Positions 17,698 through 26,482 of a stretch of DNA of 64,000 nt are shown one piece after another; positions within the stretch are counted from its first letter, which is position 1, and each line of letters begins with the position of its first letter. Origin of the DNA: Actinoplanes sp. NBC_00393. GTDB lineage: Bacteria; Actinomycetota; Actinomycetes; Mycobacteriales; Micromonosporaceae. Below the pieces are notes generated by a model, which saw nothing but the letters and a program-made list of their open reading frames with translations, had not been told where the DNA came from and did no database searches. The translations under genes were made by a program, and so were the position numbers. Location of the stretch: NCBI RefSeq assembly GCF_036053395.1, contig NZ_CP107942.1:4678501-4742500 (forward strand). The letters run 5' to 3'.

Positions 17698-18000
17698 GCC
17701 CGGTCGTTCTCCCATCGGTCCGCGCGCCCCGGCCGTTCCGGAGCGCTCGCGAGTTGACCAACGTCGCGAGTGGAGACCGGGTCACTTCGCCGCCGGGCCC
17801 GGCGTCACCCCCGGTCACGGCGACGATCTCTTTCCGGTACGCGCTGAGCTGCGCGAACACCTTTTCCGGGTACGCACGGACGTCGCACAATCGCACGGGA
17901 AATCCGTCTGGTTCCCCCGGCCGGGGTAATCCGGCGAGCCGGACTTTGCCGACCGATCCGGCGGTCCCGGCATCGGGGACACCGTCGCTACGGTTTCGCG
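17698..18000. other. Divergent intergenic region
   Basis: About 300 bases lie between the CAP gene and the divergent acyltransferase gene. I see no hairpin, repeat or convincing operator in it. It presumably holds the promoters of both genes. Confidence 0.4.
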
Positions 18001-19299
18001 GTGCGTAATCGATACCTGGACCTGCTTCGTGCCGCAGCCATCATCCGGGTGATCGTCTACCACCACTTCGGATGGCCCTGGCTGTCCATCGTGTTCCCGG
18101 CCATGGGCGTCATGTTCGCCGTCGCCGGGTCACTCACCGCGGCTTCCCTGCAGCGGCGCCCGGCCGGGCAGGTGGTGGTGTCCCGGATGCGGCGGCTGCT
18201 GCCCCCGGTCTGGCTGTTCGGGCTGATCACCGTGCCGGCGATGCTCTACTTCGGCTGGGCGGCCGAGACCGACGGCCAGCACCCGTTCCGGCCGGCGGCG
18301 CTGCTCTTCTGGGTGCTGCCGCTCGGCGACCCGCCCGGCAGCGACGAGGCGGCGTTCGTCTGGGACGCCCTCTGGTACGTGCGCACCTACCTGTGGTTCG
18401 TGCTGCTCTCCCCGCTGCTGTATCCGCTGTTCCGGCGGGTCGGCTGGCCGCTGCTCGGCGTACCCCTGCTGATGATGTTGATCTTGGAACACGGTGACTT
18501 CGGCATGCCGGCGAGCGCCGAGTCCGCGCTCTGGGACCTGGCGACCTATGGTGCGTGCTGGCTGGCCGGCTTCGCCCACCGGGACGGCCGCCTCGGCCGG
18601 CTGCATCCGGCGGTGGCCGGCCTGGCCTTCGCCGCGCTGGCCGGCGCCGGGCTGTACTGGCTGTGGCAGCACCACGCGGAGACCGGCTGGGACTTCAACG
18701 AGGTCTCCGAGGCGCAGGCGGTGTACTCGCTCGCTTTCGTGCTGCTCTTCCTGCGCTGGCAGCCGCCGATGGACCGGATCGAGCGGATCGCGCCGGTGCA
18801 CCGGCTGATCACCCTGCTCAACGCCCGGGCGGTGACCGTCTATCTGTGGCACGGCGTGGCGATCGCCGCGGTCTGGCCGGTCCTGGAACGCACCGGGCTG
18901 GACGACCTCGGCGAGCTCGAGGGCCCGCTCACGCTGGCGGTGACGTTCGCGCTGGTCGCCGTCTCGGTGCTGATGTTCGGCTGGGCCGAGGACCTGGCCG
19001 CACGGCGCCGGCCCCGGCTGTGGCCGGCCGGCAGCGAGCCCGCGACGGCGCCGGAGCCGGTGAAACCCGCGGTGGACTGGGTCGGCCCGATCCCGGCCGG
19101 CTGGCCGGAGACGCCTCGCGACGCGGACCCCGGCCCGCCGGGCGACTCGGACCTGCCGGTGGCCGGGCGGCCGGTGCCCGGGTACGCGCCCCCGCCGCGC
19201 GCCGGATACCAGCCGGGCCAGCAGCGGTCCGGGTACGAAGGTGTGCCCTGGTCCGGACACGAACCCGCCCCGCTGCCGGGGCGCAACGAGCACTACTGA
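18001..19299 (+). CDS. Acyltransferase-3-family integral membrane protein
   Basis: The 432-residue product begins MRNRYLDLLRAAAIIRVIVYHH, the usual start of acyltransferase-3 proteins (R-x-D-x-L-R-A then H near residue 21), and has about ten hydrophobic segments up to residue 330. These enzymes O-acylate sugars, lipids or cell-wall polymers at the membrane. VTVYLWHGVAIAAVWPVL near residue 280 is the late HxxxI-type helix of the family. The last 90 residues are a Pro/Gly-rich, probably cytoplasmic, tail (VPGYAPPPRAGYQPGQQRSG). The start is GTG with little leader. The acceptor is unknown. Confidence 0.88.
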   Translation: MRNRYLDLLRAAAIIRVIVYHHFGWPWLSIVFPAMGVMFAVAGSLTAASLQRRPAGQVVVSRMRRLLPPVWLFGLITVPAMLYFGWAAETDGQHPFRPAALLFWVLPLGDPPGSDEAAFVWDALWYVRTYLWFVLLSPLLYPLFRRVGWPLLGVPLLMMLILEHGDFGMPASAESALWDLATYGACWLAGFAHRDGRLGRLHPAVAGLAFAALAGAGLYWLWQHHAETGWDFNEVSEAQAVYSLAFVLLFLRWQPPMDRIERIAPVHRLITLLNARAVTVYLWHGVAIAAVWPVLERTGLDDLGELEGPLTLAVTFALVAVSVLMFGWAEDLAARRRPRLWPAGSEPATAPEPVKPAVDWVGPIPAGWPETPRDADPGPPGDSDLPVAGRPVPGYAPPPRAGYQPGQQRSGYEGVPWSGHEPAPLPGRNEHY

Positions 19300-19419
19300 A
19301 CAGGCGGGTCCCGGCGCGCGGATGGGCGGCCGCGCGCCGGGGCCGGCCCCTGCGGCGGACCCGGCACAGAGTTGAGCGAAGCTCATGAAACCGGGACGAA
19401 TCCTAGCTAGCCTGAGCGC

Positions 19420-19917
19420 GTGGGGGGGCAGTACGACGATCTTCTGGCTCCGGCGTCCGACGCCGGGGTCGTCGCGCTCGTGTTCCGGGCCGGCCCGCTG
19501 TACTGCGCGCTACCCCTGGACGAGGTCGTCGAGACGATGCGGCCGCTGCCGACCCGACCGCTCGCCGGCACCCCGCCGTACGTCCGCGGGCTGACTATCC
19601 TGCGCGGCGCTCCGGCCCCGGTCATCGACGTGACCCGGCTGCTCACCGGGGTGGACGGCGAGATCGCCCGGTACGTGGCGGTGCGGGCCGGGCGCGGGCC
19701 GATCGCCTGCGCCACCGGTCCGGTACTCGGCGTTCAGCGGATCGAGGTGGCCCCGCCCGAGGGGCCGGCGGCGCTGTTCACCGGGGCGACCAAGGCGCTG
19801 ATCGCGGCGGTCGGCACGGTCGGCACCGACCCGCTGCTGCTGTTGCGCAGCATCCGTGCCGTCCCCGACGAGGTCTGGGAAGCGGCCGGCAACTCCACCA
19901 CCGAGGCTGCCGCATGA
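19420..19917 (+). CDS. cheW: CheW-like coupling protein (first copy)
   Basis: The 165-residue product has a single CheW domain: VVALVFRAGPLYCALPLDEV, then TPPYVRGLTILRGAPAPVID, the conserved strand-turn before a D-V-T motif, and a C-terminal LLLLRSIRAVPDEVWEAA. It would couple the receptor to CheA. It opens a seven-gene chemosensory operon and overlaps cheR by 4 bases (19914-19917). The GTG start has no strong ribosome site. The short N-terminal extension is not conserved-looking. Confidence 0.85.
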   Translation: MGGQYDDLLAPASDAGVVALVFRAGPLYCALPLDEVVETMRPLPTRPLAGTPPYVRGLTILRGAPAPVIDVTRLLTGVDGEIARYVAVRAGRGPIACATGPVLGVQRIEVAPPEGPAALFTGATKALIAAVGTVGTDPLLLLRSIRAVPDEVWEAAGNSTTEAAA

Positions 19918-21311
19918 TCAGCGGCGGTGAGCTGATCCGGTTCCGGGAGCTGCTGCAACGGCGGCTGGGCTGGACGTTCGCCGACTCCGACGGCGGGCAG
20001 ACGATGACCGTGCTGGACGAGCGGGCGGCGGCGCACGGGCTGACCGTGCGCGACTACCTGGACCGGCTGGGCGGGCGGCGCTGGGCCACCGAGACCGCGG
20101 AGCTGGCCGAGGCGCTCAGCATCACGGAGACGTACTTCTTCCGGCACGGCGATCAGTTCCGGGTGCTGACCGACCGGGTGCTGCCGGAGCGGATCGCCGC
20201 GCGGGCCGGGCAGCGGGTGCTGCGGCTGCTGTCGGTGGGCTGCTCGTCCGGTGAGGAGGCGTACTCGCTGGCGATCGTCGCCCACCGGGCCCGCCCGTCG
20301 GCGGACTGGATCGTCTCGGTGCTCGGCGTCGACGCGAACCGGCAGATGCTGGCCAGGGCGCACACCGCGACCTACTCGGCGTGGTCGCTGCGGGAGACCC
20401 CGCCGGAGACACGGCGCGGCTGGTTCACCGAGACCGCGGACGGGTTCACCGTGGCCGGCGAGGTGGTGCGGTCGGTGCGGTTCGCCGAGCACAACGTCGC
20501 CGTGGAGGATCCGCAGCTGTGGCACGCCGGCCGCTACGACGTGATCTTCTGCCGGAACCTCCTGATGTACCTGACCGGCGAGACCGCGGCCGGTCTGGTC
20601 AGCCGGATGACCCGGGCGCTGGCGCCCGGCGGCTACCTGTTCCTCGGGCACACCGACTCGCTCGGCAGCCGGCCGGAGGGCCTGGAGATCCAGTACGACG
20701 CCGGCACCGTCTACTACCGCCGCCCGGACTCCCGGCCGGCCCCACCGCCGCGGCCCGCACCCCGTCCGGCGCCGCACTCCCGCCCGCTCACGCACAGCGC
20801 CGCCCCGCTCGTGAACGGCGCCGAGGTCCGCGGGCGGGCGCTGGGTCTGATGCAGGAGGACCGGTTCGCCGACGCCCTGGACCTGCTCGCCGGGCACGGC
20901 CTGACCGGCACCCGGGACCTGCTGGTACGCGGGGTGCTGCTGGCCCAGGTCGGCCGGCTCGCCGAGGCCCGGGCCGCGGCCCACCGGCTGATGGACATCG
21001 GCGGGCCGCACCCGGACGCCCATCACCTGCTGGGCGTCTGCCACGAGCTGGACTGCGCGGAGCAGGCGGCCGGGCAGTACCGGCTGGCGGCGTACCTGGA
21101 CCCGGCGTTCGCGATGCCCCGGCTGCGGATGGGCCTGCTGGCCCGGCGCCGCGGCGACCACCGGGGCGCCGCGGCCCACCTGGAGCCGGCCCTGGAGCTG
21201 CTGCACCGCGAGGACGACGAGCGGATCACGCTGTTCGGCGGCGGCTTCGGGCGGCTGGCCCTGACCACCCTGTGCCGCACCGAGCTGGAGGCCTGTGGGG
21301 TGCACCGGTGA
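19914..21311 (+). CDS. cheR: CheR chemoreceptor methyltransferase with TPR-like tail
   Basis: The 465-residue protein starts with a CheR N-terminal helical domain ([17 protein letters not shown]). The S-adenosylmethionine domain follows: [18 protein letters not shown], then [14 protein letters not shown], then [13 protein letters not shown] and [15 protein letters not shown]. It methylates receptor glutamates. After about residue 265 a Pro-rich linker leads to a roughly 190-residue helical tail with TPR character ([40 protein letters not shown]), as in CheR proteins of alternative chemosensory systems. It overlaps its neighbours at both ends. Confidence 0.93.
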   Translation: MISGGELIRFRELLQRRLGWTFADSDGGQTMTVLDERAAAHGLTVRDYLDRLGGRRWATETAELAEALSITETYFFRHGDQFRVLTDRVLPERIAARAGQRVLRLLSVGCSSGEEAYSLAIVAHRARPSADWIVSVLGVDANRQMLARAHTATYSAWSLRETPPETRRGWFTETADGFTVAGEVVRSVRFAEHNVAVEDPQLWHAGRYDVIFCRNLLMYLTGETAAGLVSRMTRALAPGGYLFLGHTDSLGSRPEGLEIQYDAGTVYYRRPDSRPAPPPRPAPRPAPHSRPLTHSAAPLVNGAEVRGRALGLMQEDRFADALDLLAGHGLTGTRDLLVRGVLLAQVGRLAEARAAAHRLMDIGGPHPDAHHLLGVCHELDCAEQAAGQYRLAAYLDPAFAMPRLRMGLLARRRGDHRGAAAHLEPALELLHREDDERITLFGGGFGRLALTTLCRTELEACGVHR

Positions 21312-21844
21312 GCGGGCGCAACGTCGCCGAGCGGGTGGCCCGGCTGCGCGCGGACTTCGACCGCTCGTTCGCCGAGCCGGCCCGCACCTTCGACGGCGCG
21401 AGCATCGAGCTGCTGGCGATCGAGGTGGGCGATCGCCCGTACACGTTGCGGCTCTCCCAGACCTCCGGCGTGCATCCGGACCGTCCGGTCACCGCGCTGC
21501 CCACCACGCTGCGGGCCCTGCTCGGGGTGGCCGGCTTCGCCGGCGCCATCGTGCCCGTCTACGACCTGGCCACACTGCTCGGCCACCCGATCGCCCGGAA
21601 GCCCCGCTGGCTGGCGCTGACCGCCGGTGCCCCGCCGCTCGCTCTCGCCTTCCACGAACTCGACCGGCACCTGCGGGTGCCGGCCACCGACGTGGTCCAG
21701 GGGCTCGCCGACGGCGGTCCCCACGGCTACCTGCACGGGATGGTCCGGCTGCCGGACGGCGACCGGCCGATCATCGACGTGCCGACCACCCGCGCCCTGG
21801 TCCACCAGCTGGCCGGGCACCCGCTCGCCCCCGAGGAGTCCTGA
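21308..21844 (+). CDS. cheW: CheW-like coupling protein (second copy)
   Basis: GTG at 21308 overlaps the cheR stop as GTGA and gives 178 residues. The CheW fold is visible in [37 protein letters not shown] and [20 protein letters not shown]. An N-terminal helical extension ([17 protein letters not shown]) precedes the domain. A second coupling protein differing from the first suggests two coupling arms, or one for receptor docking and one for CheA. The stop overlaps the receptor start (TGATG, 21842-21846). Confidence 0.85.
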   Translation: MSGRNVAERVARLRADFDRSFAEPARTFDGASIELLAIEVGDRPYTLRLSQTSGVHPDRPVTALPTTLRALLGVAGFAGAIVPVYDLATLLGHPIARKPRWLALTAGAPPLALAFHELDRHLRVPATDVVQGLADGGPHGYLHGMVRLPDGDRPIIDVPTTRALVHQLAGHPLAPEES

Positions 21845-23313
21845 TGATGGCCGGACGCAGCTACGGCAGAAAACTCGCGATCGGGGTCACCGGGACCGTC
21901 CTGCTCACCCTGCTCACGGTGATCATCTCGGTGATCGGCATGGCTTTCGTGGTGAACGCCAAGGACGCGGCGATCACGGCGGCCACCCGGGACCTGACCC
22001 GCACCGAGCGGATCGGACGGATCCTGGAGACCCGGCTCGGTGACTTCCGCGGCTACCTGCTCTACGGCACCGAGGACTACGCCGAGCTGGCCGCCGCCGA
22101 CCGCACCGAGTTCCTCCGCGAGCTGGAACTGCTCCGTGGATCCCTGGACGGGTCGGCGGCGGCCCAGCTCGACGAGGTCGAGGCGATCGAGGCGGAGCAC
22201 GCCGAGGTGGTGTCCACGGTGATGTCCCGCCGCGCCGCGCAGGGTGGCGGGGTGGGCGAAGCGGCCCAGCTCAACGAAGAGGTGGCCATACCGGTCCGGG
22301 GGCGTCTGGAGGCGGCCCTGGCGAAGCTGGTCGAACAGGTCCAGACCGGTGTGGAGAGCGAACGGCAGAACTCCTCGGACCGGGCCACGCTGGCCATCGC
22401 AGTGATCATCGGGCTGGGCGTCCTGACCACCGCCAGCGCGATCGTGGTGGCCTGGCGGCTGAGCCGGGACCTGCGCCGCGAGGTCGGCGCCGCGGTCGGC
22501 CACATCCAGAGCTCCTCGGCGCAGCTCGAGGCGGCGGCCGCCCAGCAGGTCAACGGCGGCCGCGACCAGGCCAGCGCGATGAGCGAGATCACCACGACGA
22601 TCAGCGAGCTGCTGATCACCTCCCGGCAGATCGCCGAGACCGCCCAGCGGGTGTCGAAGATCGCCGAGGAGACCGAGGCGGCCGCGCGGACCGGCGACTC
22701 GACGATCGACCAGACCCGGGCGTCGATGGCCGCGATCCGCTCCCAGGTGGACCAGATCGTGCAGCACATGCTCGCCCTCGGTGAGAAGTCGCAGCAGGCC
22801 GGCCTCGTCGTGGACCTGGTCTCGGAACTGGCCGAGCAGACCAACATCCTGGCCATCAACGCCACCATCGAGGCCAGCGGCGCCGGCGAGTGGGGCCGCC
22901 GGTTCGCGGTGGTGGCCGAGGAGATCCGCAAGCTGGCGGACCGTACCGCCGGGTCGGCCAAGGAGATCCGGGCGCTGATCGACGACGTGCGCGGCGCGGT
23001 GAACACCACGGTGATGGCGACCGAGATCGGCGCGAAGGCGGTCGACGCCGGGGCCCGGCAGTTCGACGACGCCACCAACTCGTTCCGGGAGATCGTGCAG
23101 CTGGTCGCCACCACCAACGACGCCACCCGGGAGATCGAACTCTCCACCAAGCAGCAGACCACCGCGGTGGAACAGGTCAACGTCGCCGCCTCGGACACCG
23201 CCCGGGTCTCCCGCGAGACCGAGGCGAGCGCGGTGCAGACCAAGCAGACCGCGGCCCACCTCTCCAACCTCTCCGGCGACCTGCTGGAGCTGGTCGGCAC
23301 CGGCCGGCGCTGA
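21844..23313 (+). CDS. Methyl-accepting chemoreceptor, CHASE3-like sensor, no HAMP
   Basis: ATG at 21844 (or 21847) gives about 489 residues. Membrane helix 1 ([21 protein letters not shown]) is at about 12-33, helix 2 ([20 protein letters not shown]) at about 180-200. Between them [21 protein letters not shown] resembles a CHASE3 sensor. Only about a dozen residues join helix 2 to the coiled coil, so there is no room for a HAMP domain. The signalling tip is clear: [20 protein letters not shown] then [20 protein letters not shown], at about 328-365. There is no C-terminal NWETF-type pentapeptide, so CheR must find its substrate sites without that tether. Confidence 0.93.
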   Translation: MMAGRSYGRKLAIGVTGTVLLTLLTVIISVIGMAFVVNAKDAAITAATRDLTRTERIGRILETRLGDFRGYLLYGTEDYAELAAADRTEFLRELELLRGSLDGSAAAQLDEVEAIEAEHAEVVSTVMSRRAAQGGGVGEAAQLNEEVAIPVRGRLEAALAKLVEQVQTGVESERQNSSDRATLAIAVIIGLGVLTTASAIVVAWRLSRDLRREVGAAVGHIQSSSAQLEAAAAQQVNGGRDQASAMSEITTTISELLITSRQIAETAQRVSKIAEETEAAARTGDSTIDQTRASMAAIRSQVDQIVQHMLALGEKSQQAGLVVDLVSELAEQTNILAINATIEASGAGEWGRRFAVVAEEIRKLADRTAGSAKEIRALIDDVRGAVNTTVMATEIGAKAVDAGARQFDDATNSFREIVQLVATTNDATREIELSTKQQTTAVEQVNVAASDTARVSRETEASAVQTKQTAAHLSNLSGDLLELVGTGRR

Positions 23314-23324
23314 GGACGGCGTCG

Positions 23325-25394
23325 ATGCCCGAAGGCCGGGATCCGCTGCGCTACTTCCGGGTCGAGGCCCGGGACCTGGTGGACCAGATCAGCGCCGGCG
23401 TGCTCGACCTGGACCAGCGGCCCGGACCGGAGCCGGTGGCGCGGCTGCTGCGCGCCGCGCACACGCTCAAGGGCGCGGCCCGGGTGGTGAAGCAGAAGGA
23501 CATCGCCGACCGGGCGCACGCGTTCGAGGAGATCCTGGTCCCGCACCGGGTCGAGACCGGGCCGCTGGCCGCCGACGAGATGCGCGAGTTGCTGCGCCTC
23601 AACGACGAGATCTCGGCGCAGGTGAGCGCCCTGGAGACGCCGCAGCCGCCGGCCACGGCGCCACCGGAACCGGACGCCCCCGAGGAGCCTGCCCCGCACC
23701 CGGAGGCGCCGATCCCGAACCGGGCGGCCACCGCCGACCTGGACGAGCTGCTGGACGCGATCACCGAGACCAACGCCCGGATGGCGCCGCTGCGGCGGCT
23801 GAACGTCACCATCGAGAAACTGCACCGGTCCGCGGTGTCGCTCGCCGACCAGCTGCGCACCGGCCGGACCGCGCCGACCGGGACCACCCGGGCGGCGGCC
23901 GAGCGGCTCGCCGGGGAGCTGGGTTCGGCCGGGCGGCTGATCACCGACGCGGTGGACCAGATCGAACGGGAACTGGAGGACGTCCGGGCCAAGGCCGAGG
24001 GGCTACGGCTGGTGCCGGCCGGGACGATCTTCACGGCGCTGCGCCGGGCGGTCCGCGACGCCGCCGAGGGCGAGGGCAAGCGGGTCCGGTTCGAGGCGTA
24101 CGGGGCCGACATCCGGATGGGCGCGCACCTGCTCGGCCCGGTCAGCGGCGCGTTCCTGCACGTGGTCCGCAACGCGGTGGTGCACGGCATCGAGTCCGAG
24201 GCGGAGCGGCTGGCGGCCCGCAAACCACCCGAGGGGACGATCGCGGTCGAGGTGGAGCGGCGGGGCCGGTGGGCGGTGTTCCGGTGCGCCGACGACGGCC
24301 GGGGCTTCGATCTGGACGCGCTGCGGCGTACCGCTCAGGAACGTGGCCTGCTCGGGCCCAGTGCCCGCCCGCCGGACCCGCAGGAGCTGCTCGACCTGGT
24401 GCTGCGCGGCGGGATCAGCACCTCGCCGCAGGTGACCGAGGTGGCCGGGCGCGGCATCGGGATGGACGCGGTCCGCGAGGTCGCCGCCCAGCTGCACGGC
24501 GAGGTGGCGGTGCGCAGCGTGCCCGGCGCCGGCGCCACGGTCGAGCTGACCATCCCGCTCGCCCTGCTCAGCATGACCGGCCTGATCGTCGAGGCCGGCG
24601 GCACGGTCGCCACCCTGCCGCTGGACGCGGTGCGCGGCTGTGTGCGGCTCAGCGCGGCCGAGGCCGCCGCGGCGGCCGGCACCGGCCGGATCGTCTACGA
24701 CGGCAGCGCGGCGCCGTTCCTGCCGCTGGCCGAAGCCCTGTACGCGGGAAGCACCGTCCCGGACTCCCCCACCCCCGGCGCCGCCGTGGTCGTCAACAGT
24801 GACGCCGGCGCGGTGGCGGTCGGCGTGGACCGGCTGGCCGGCACGTCCGCGCTGGTCGCCCGTCCGCTGCCGGACCTGGCCCCGGCCAGCTCGGTGATCG
24901 GCAGCGTGTCGGTGGACGCCGACGGCAACCCGCGCCTGGTGCTCGACCCGCAGGGGCTGGCGGCCGAGGTGCTGCGGGGCCACGCCGCGGGCGCCCGGCC
25001 CGGCGGCGCGACGGCCAGCACGCCGCTGCCGATCCTGGTGGTGGACGACTCGCTGACCACCCGGATGCTGGAACGCAGCATCCTGGAGTCGGCAGGCTTC
25101 GAGGTGGACCTGGCCGCGTCCGGCGAGGAGGCCCTGGAACGGGTCCGGACCCGCCGGTACGGGCTGATCCTCTCCGACATCGACATGCCCGGCATCGACG
25201 GGTTCACGCTGGTCGAGCGGACCCGCGCCGATCCGGACACGGCCGGGGTGCCGGCCATCCTGGTCAGTTCCCGGGCCAGCGCGGCCGACCGGGACCGGGG
25301 CCGGGCGGTGGGCGCGTCGGCGTACGTGATCAAAGGCGAGTTCGACCAGGAAGAGCTCCTCAACCACATCCGGCGGCTGGTGGTGCGCTCATGA
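23325..25394 (+). CDS. cheA: CheA histidine kinase with C-terminal receiver domain
   Basis: ATG at 23325, 11 bases after the receptor stop, gives 689 residues. Order: HPt domain with His46 in LLRAAHTLKGAA; Pro-rich linker (about 108-140); dimerisation helices; ATPase with VVRNAVVHGIESEAERLAAR (N box), DDGRGFDL (G1) and GRGIGMDAVREV (G2); CheW-like regulatory domain; receiver domain from about 568 (LVVDDSLTTRM) with the acceptor Asp618 in LILSDIDMPGIDG. CheA-REC fusions are usual in chemosensory systems outside flagellar control, where the receiver acts as output or phosphate sink. The frame continues upstream of 23325, but that part is a shadow of the receptor gene. Confidence 0.95.
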   Translation: MPEGRDPLRYFRVEARDLVDQISAGVLDLDQRPGPEPVARLLRAAHTLKGAARVVKQKDIADRAHAFEEILVPHRVETGPLAADEMRELLRLNDEISAQVSALETPQPPATAPPEPDAPEEPAPHPEAPIPNRAATADLDELLDAITETNARMAPLRRLNVTIEKLHRSAVSLADQLRTGRTAPTGTTRAAAERLAGELGSAGRLITDAVDQIERELEDVRAKAEGLRLVPAGTIFTALRRAVRDAAEGEGKRVRFEAYGADIRMGAHLLGPVSGAFLHVVRNAVVHGIESEAERLAARKPPEGTIAVEVERRGRWAVFRCADDGRGFDLDALRRTAQERGLLGPSARPPDPQELLDLVLRGGISTSPQVTEVAGRGIGMDAVREVAAQLHGEVAVRSVPGAGATVELTIPLALLSMTGLIVEAGGTVATLPLDAVRGCVRLSAAEAAAAAGTGRIVYDGSAAPFLPLAEALYAGSTVPDSPTPGAAVVVNSDAGAVAVGVDRLAGTSALVARPLPDLAPASSVIGSVSVDADGNPRLVLDPQGLAAEVLRGHAAGARPGGATASTPLPILVVDDSLTTRMLERSILESAGFEVDLAASGEEALERVRTRRYGLILSDIDMPGIDGFTLVERTRADPDTAGVPAILVSSRASAADRDRGRAVGASAYVIKGEFDQEELLNHIRRLVVRS

Positions 25395-26482
25395 CCCGGG
25401 TACTGATCGTCGAGGATTCCGCGACCATGCGCGGCCTCCTGCGGGAGTCGCTCGCCTCCGATCCTCAGCTGGAGGTGGTCGGTGAGGCGGTGGACGGGCT
25501 GCGCGCCGTGGAGATGACCGCCCGGCTGCGGCCGGACGTGATCACCATGGACATGATGCTGCCCGGCATCAGCGGCCTGGCCGCCACCGAACAGATCATG
25601 GCGGAGCATCCGACGCCGATCCTGGTGGTCTCCTCGGCCGACCGGCAGGAGCTGTTCAGCACCTACAACGCGCTCGCGGCCGGCGCGGTCGACGTGCTGG
25701 AGAAGCCGCGCGGCGACGACTCGGACGCGGACTGGTCGCAGCGGCTGCGGGCCACCCTGCGGATGGTGGCCCGGATCCGGGTGATCACCCATCCGCGGGC
25801 CCGCCTCGACGGCCGCAAGGACCGGCGCTGGGCCGACCCGCTTCCCGTCATACCGGTCGTTCCGCCGCCGCCGGCTGCTCCCCCGCCGCTCACCGAGGCG
25901 CTCAGCGTGGTGGCGGTCGGCGCCTCGACCGGCGGTCCGGCCGCGCTCACCGAGCTGCTGCGGGAGTTGCCGCCGAACTTCCGTACGCCGGTGCTGTGCG
26001 TGCAGCACATCGCGGCCAGCGAGCAGTTCGCGGTGGCGTTCTCCGACTGGCTGGGTGGGCAGACCGGCCGCAACGTGCGGTACGCCCAGGACGGCGTCCC
26101 GATCAGCCGGGTCGCCGGCCAGATCCTGCTCGCGCCCCCGGACCGCCACCTGTACGTCCGCGACCACCTGCTGCGGCTCAGCGACGGCCCGCCCCGGCAC
26201 TCCTGCCGGCCCGCGGTGGACGTGCTGTTCGAGTCAGTCGCCACCGAGTTCGGCAACACCGCGGCCGGCTGCCTGCTCACCGGCATGGGCCGTGACGGCG
26301 CCTCCGGACTGTTGCAGATGCGCAGCCGCGGCGCGGTCACCTTCGCCCAGGACGAGGCGAGCTGCACGGTCTACGGCATGCCACGGGAGGCGGCCCTGCT
26401 CGGCGCGGCCCAGCACGTGCTGCCACCGGCCCGGATGGCCGCCCGCCTCGCCGACCTGCAGCCGGCGGGGGCACGCCGATGA
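25391..26482 (+). CDS. cheB: CheB receptor methylesterase
   Basis: The 363-residue protein overlaps CheA by 4 bases. The receiver domain has VLIVEDSATMRGLL and acceptor Asp54 in VITMDMMLPGISG. A basic and Pro-rich linker (about 135-170) leads to the catalytic domain with Ser179 in VGASTGGPAAL, His in VLCVQHIA and Asp in LTGMGRDGASG, the usual Ser-His-Asp set. It removes receptor methyl groups, opposing CheR. All catalytic residues are present. Confidence 0.96.
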   Translation: MTRVLIVEDSATMRGLLRESLASDPQLEVVGEAVDGLRAVEMTARLRPDVITMDMMLPGISGLAATEQIMAEHPTPILVVSSADRQELFSTYNALAAGAVDVLEKPRGDDSDADWSQRLRATLRMVARIRVITHPRARLDGRKDRRWADPLPVIPVVPPPPAAPPPLTEALSVVAVGASTGGPAALTELLRELPPNFRTPVLCVQHIAASEQFAVAFSDWLGGQTGRNVRYAQDGVPISRVAGQILLAPPDRHLYVRDHLLRLSDGPPRHSCRPAVDVLFESVATEFGNTAAGCLLTGMGRDGASGLLQMRSRGAVTFAQDEASCTVYGMPREAALLGAAQHVLPPARMAARLADLQPAGARR

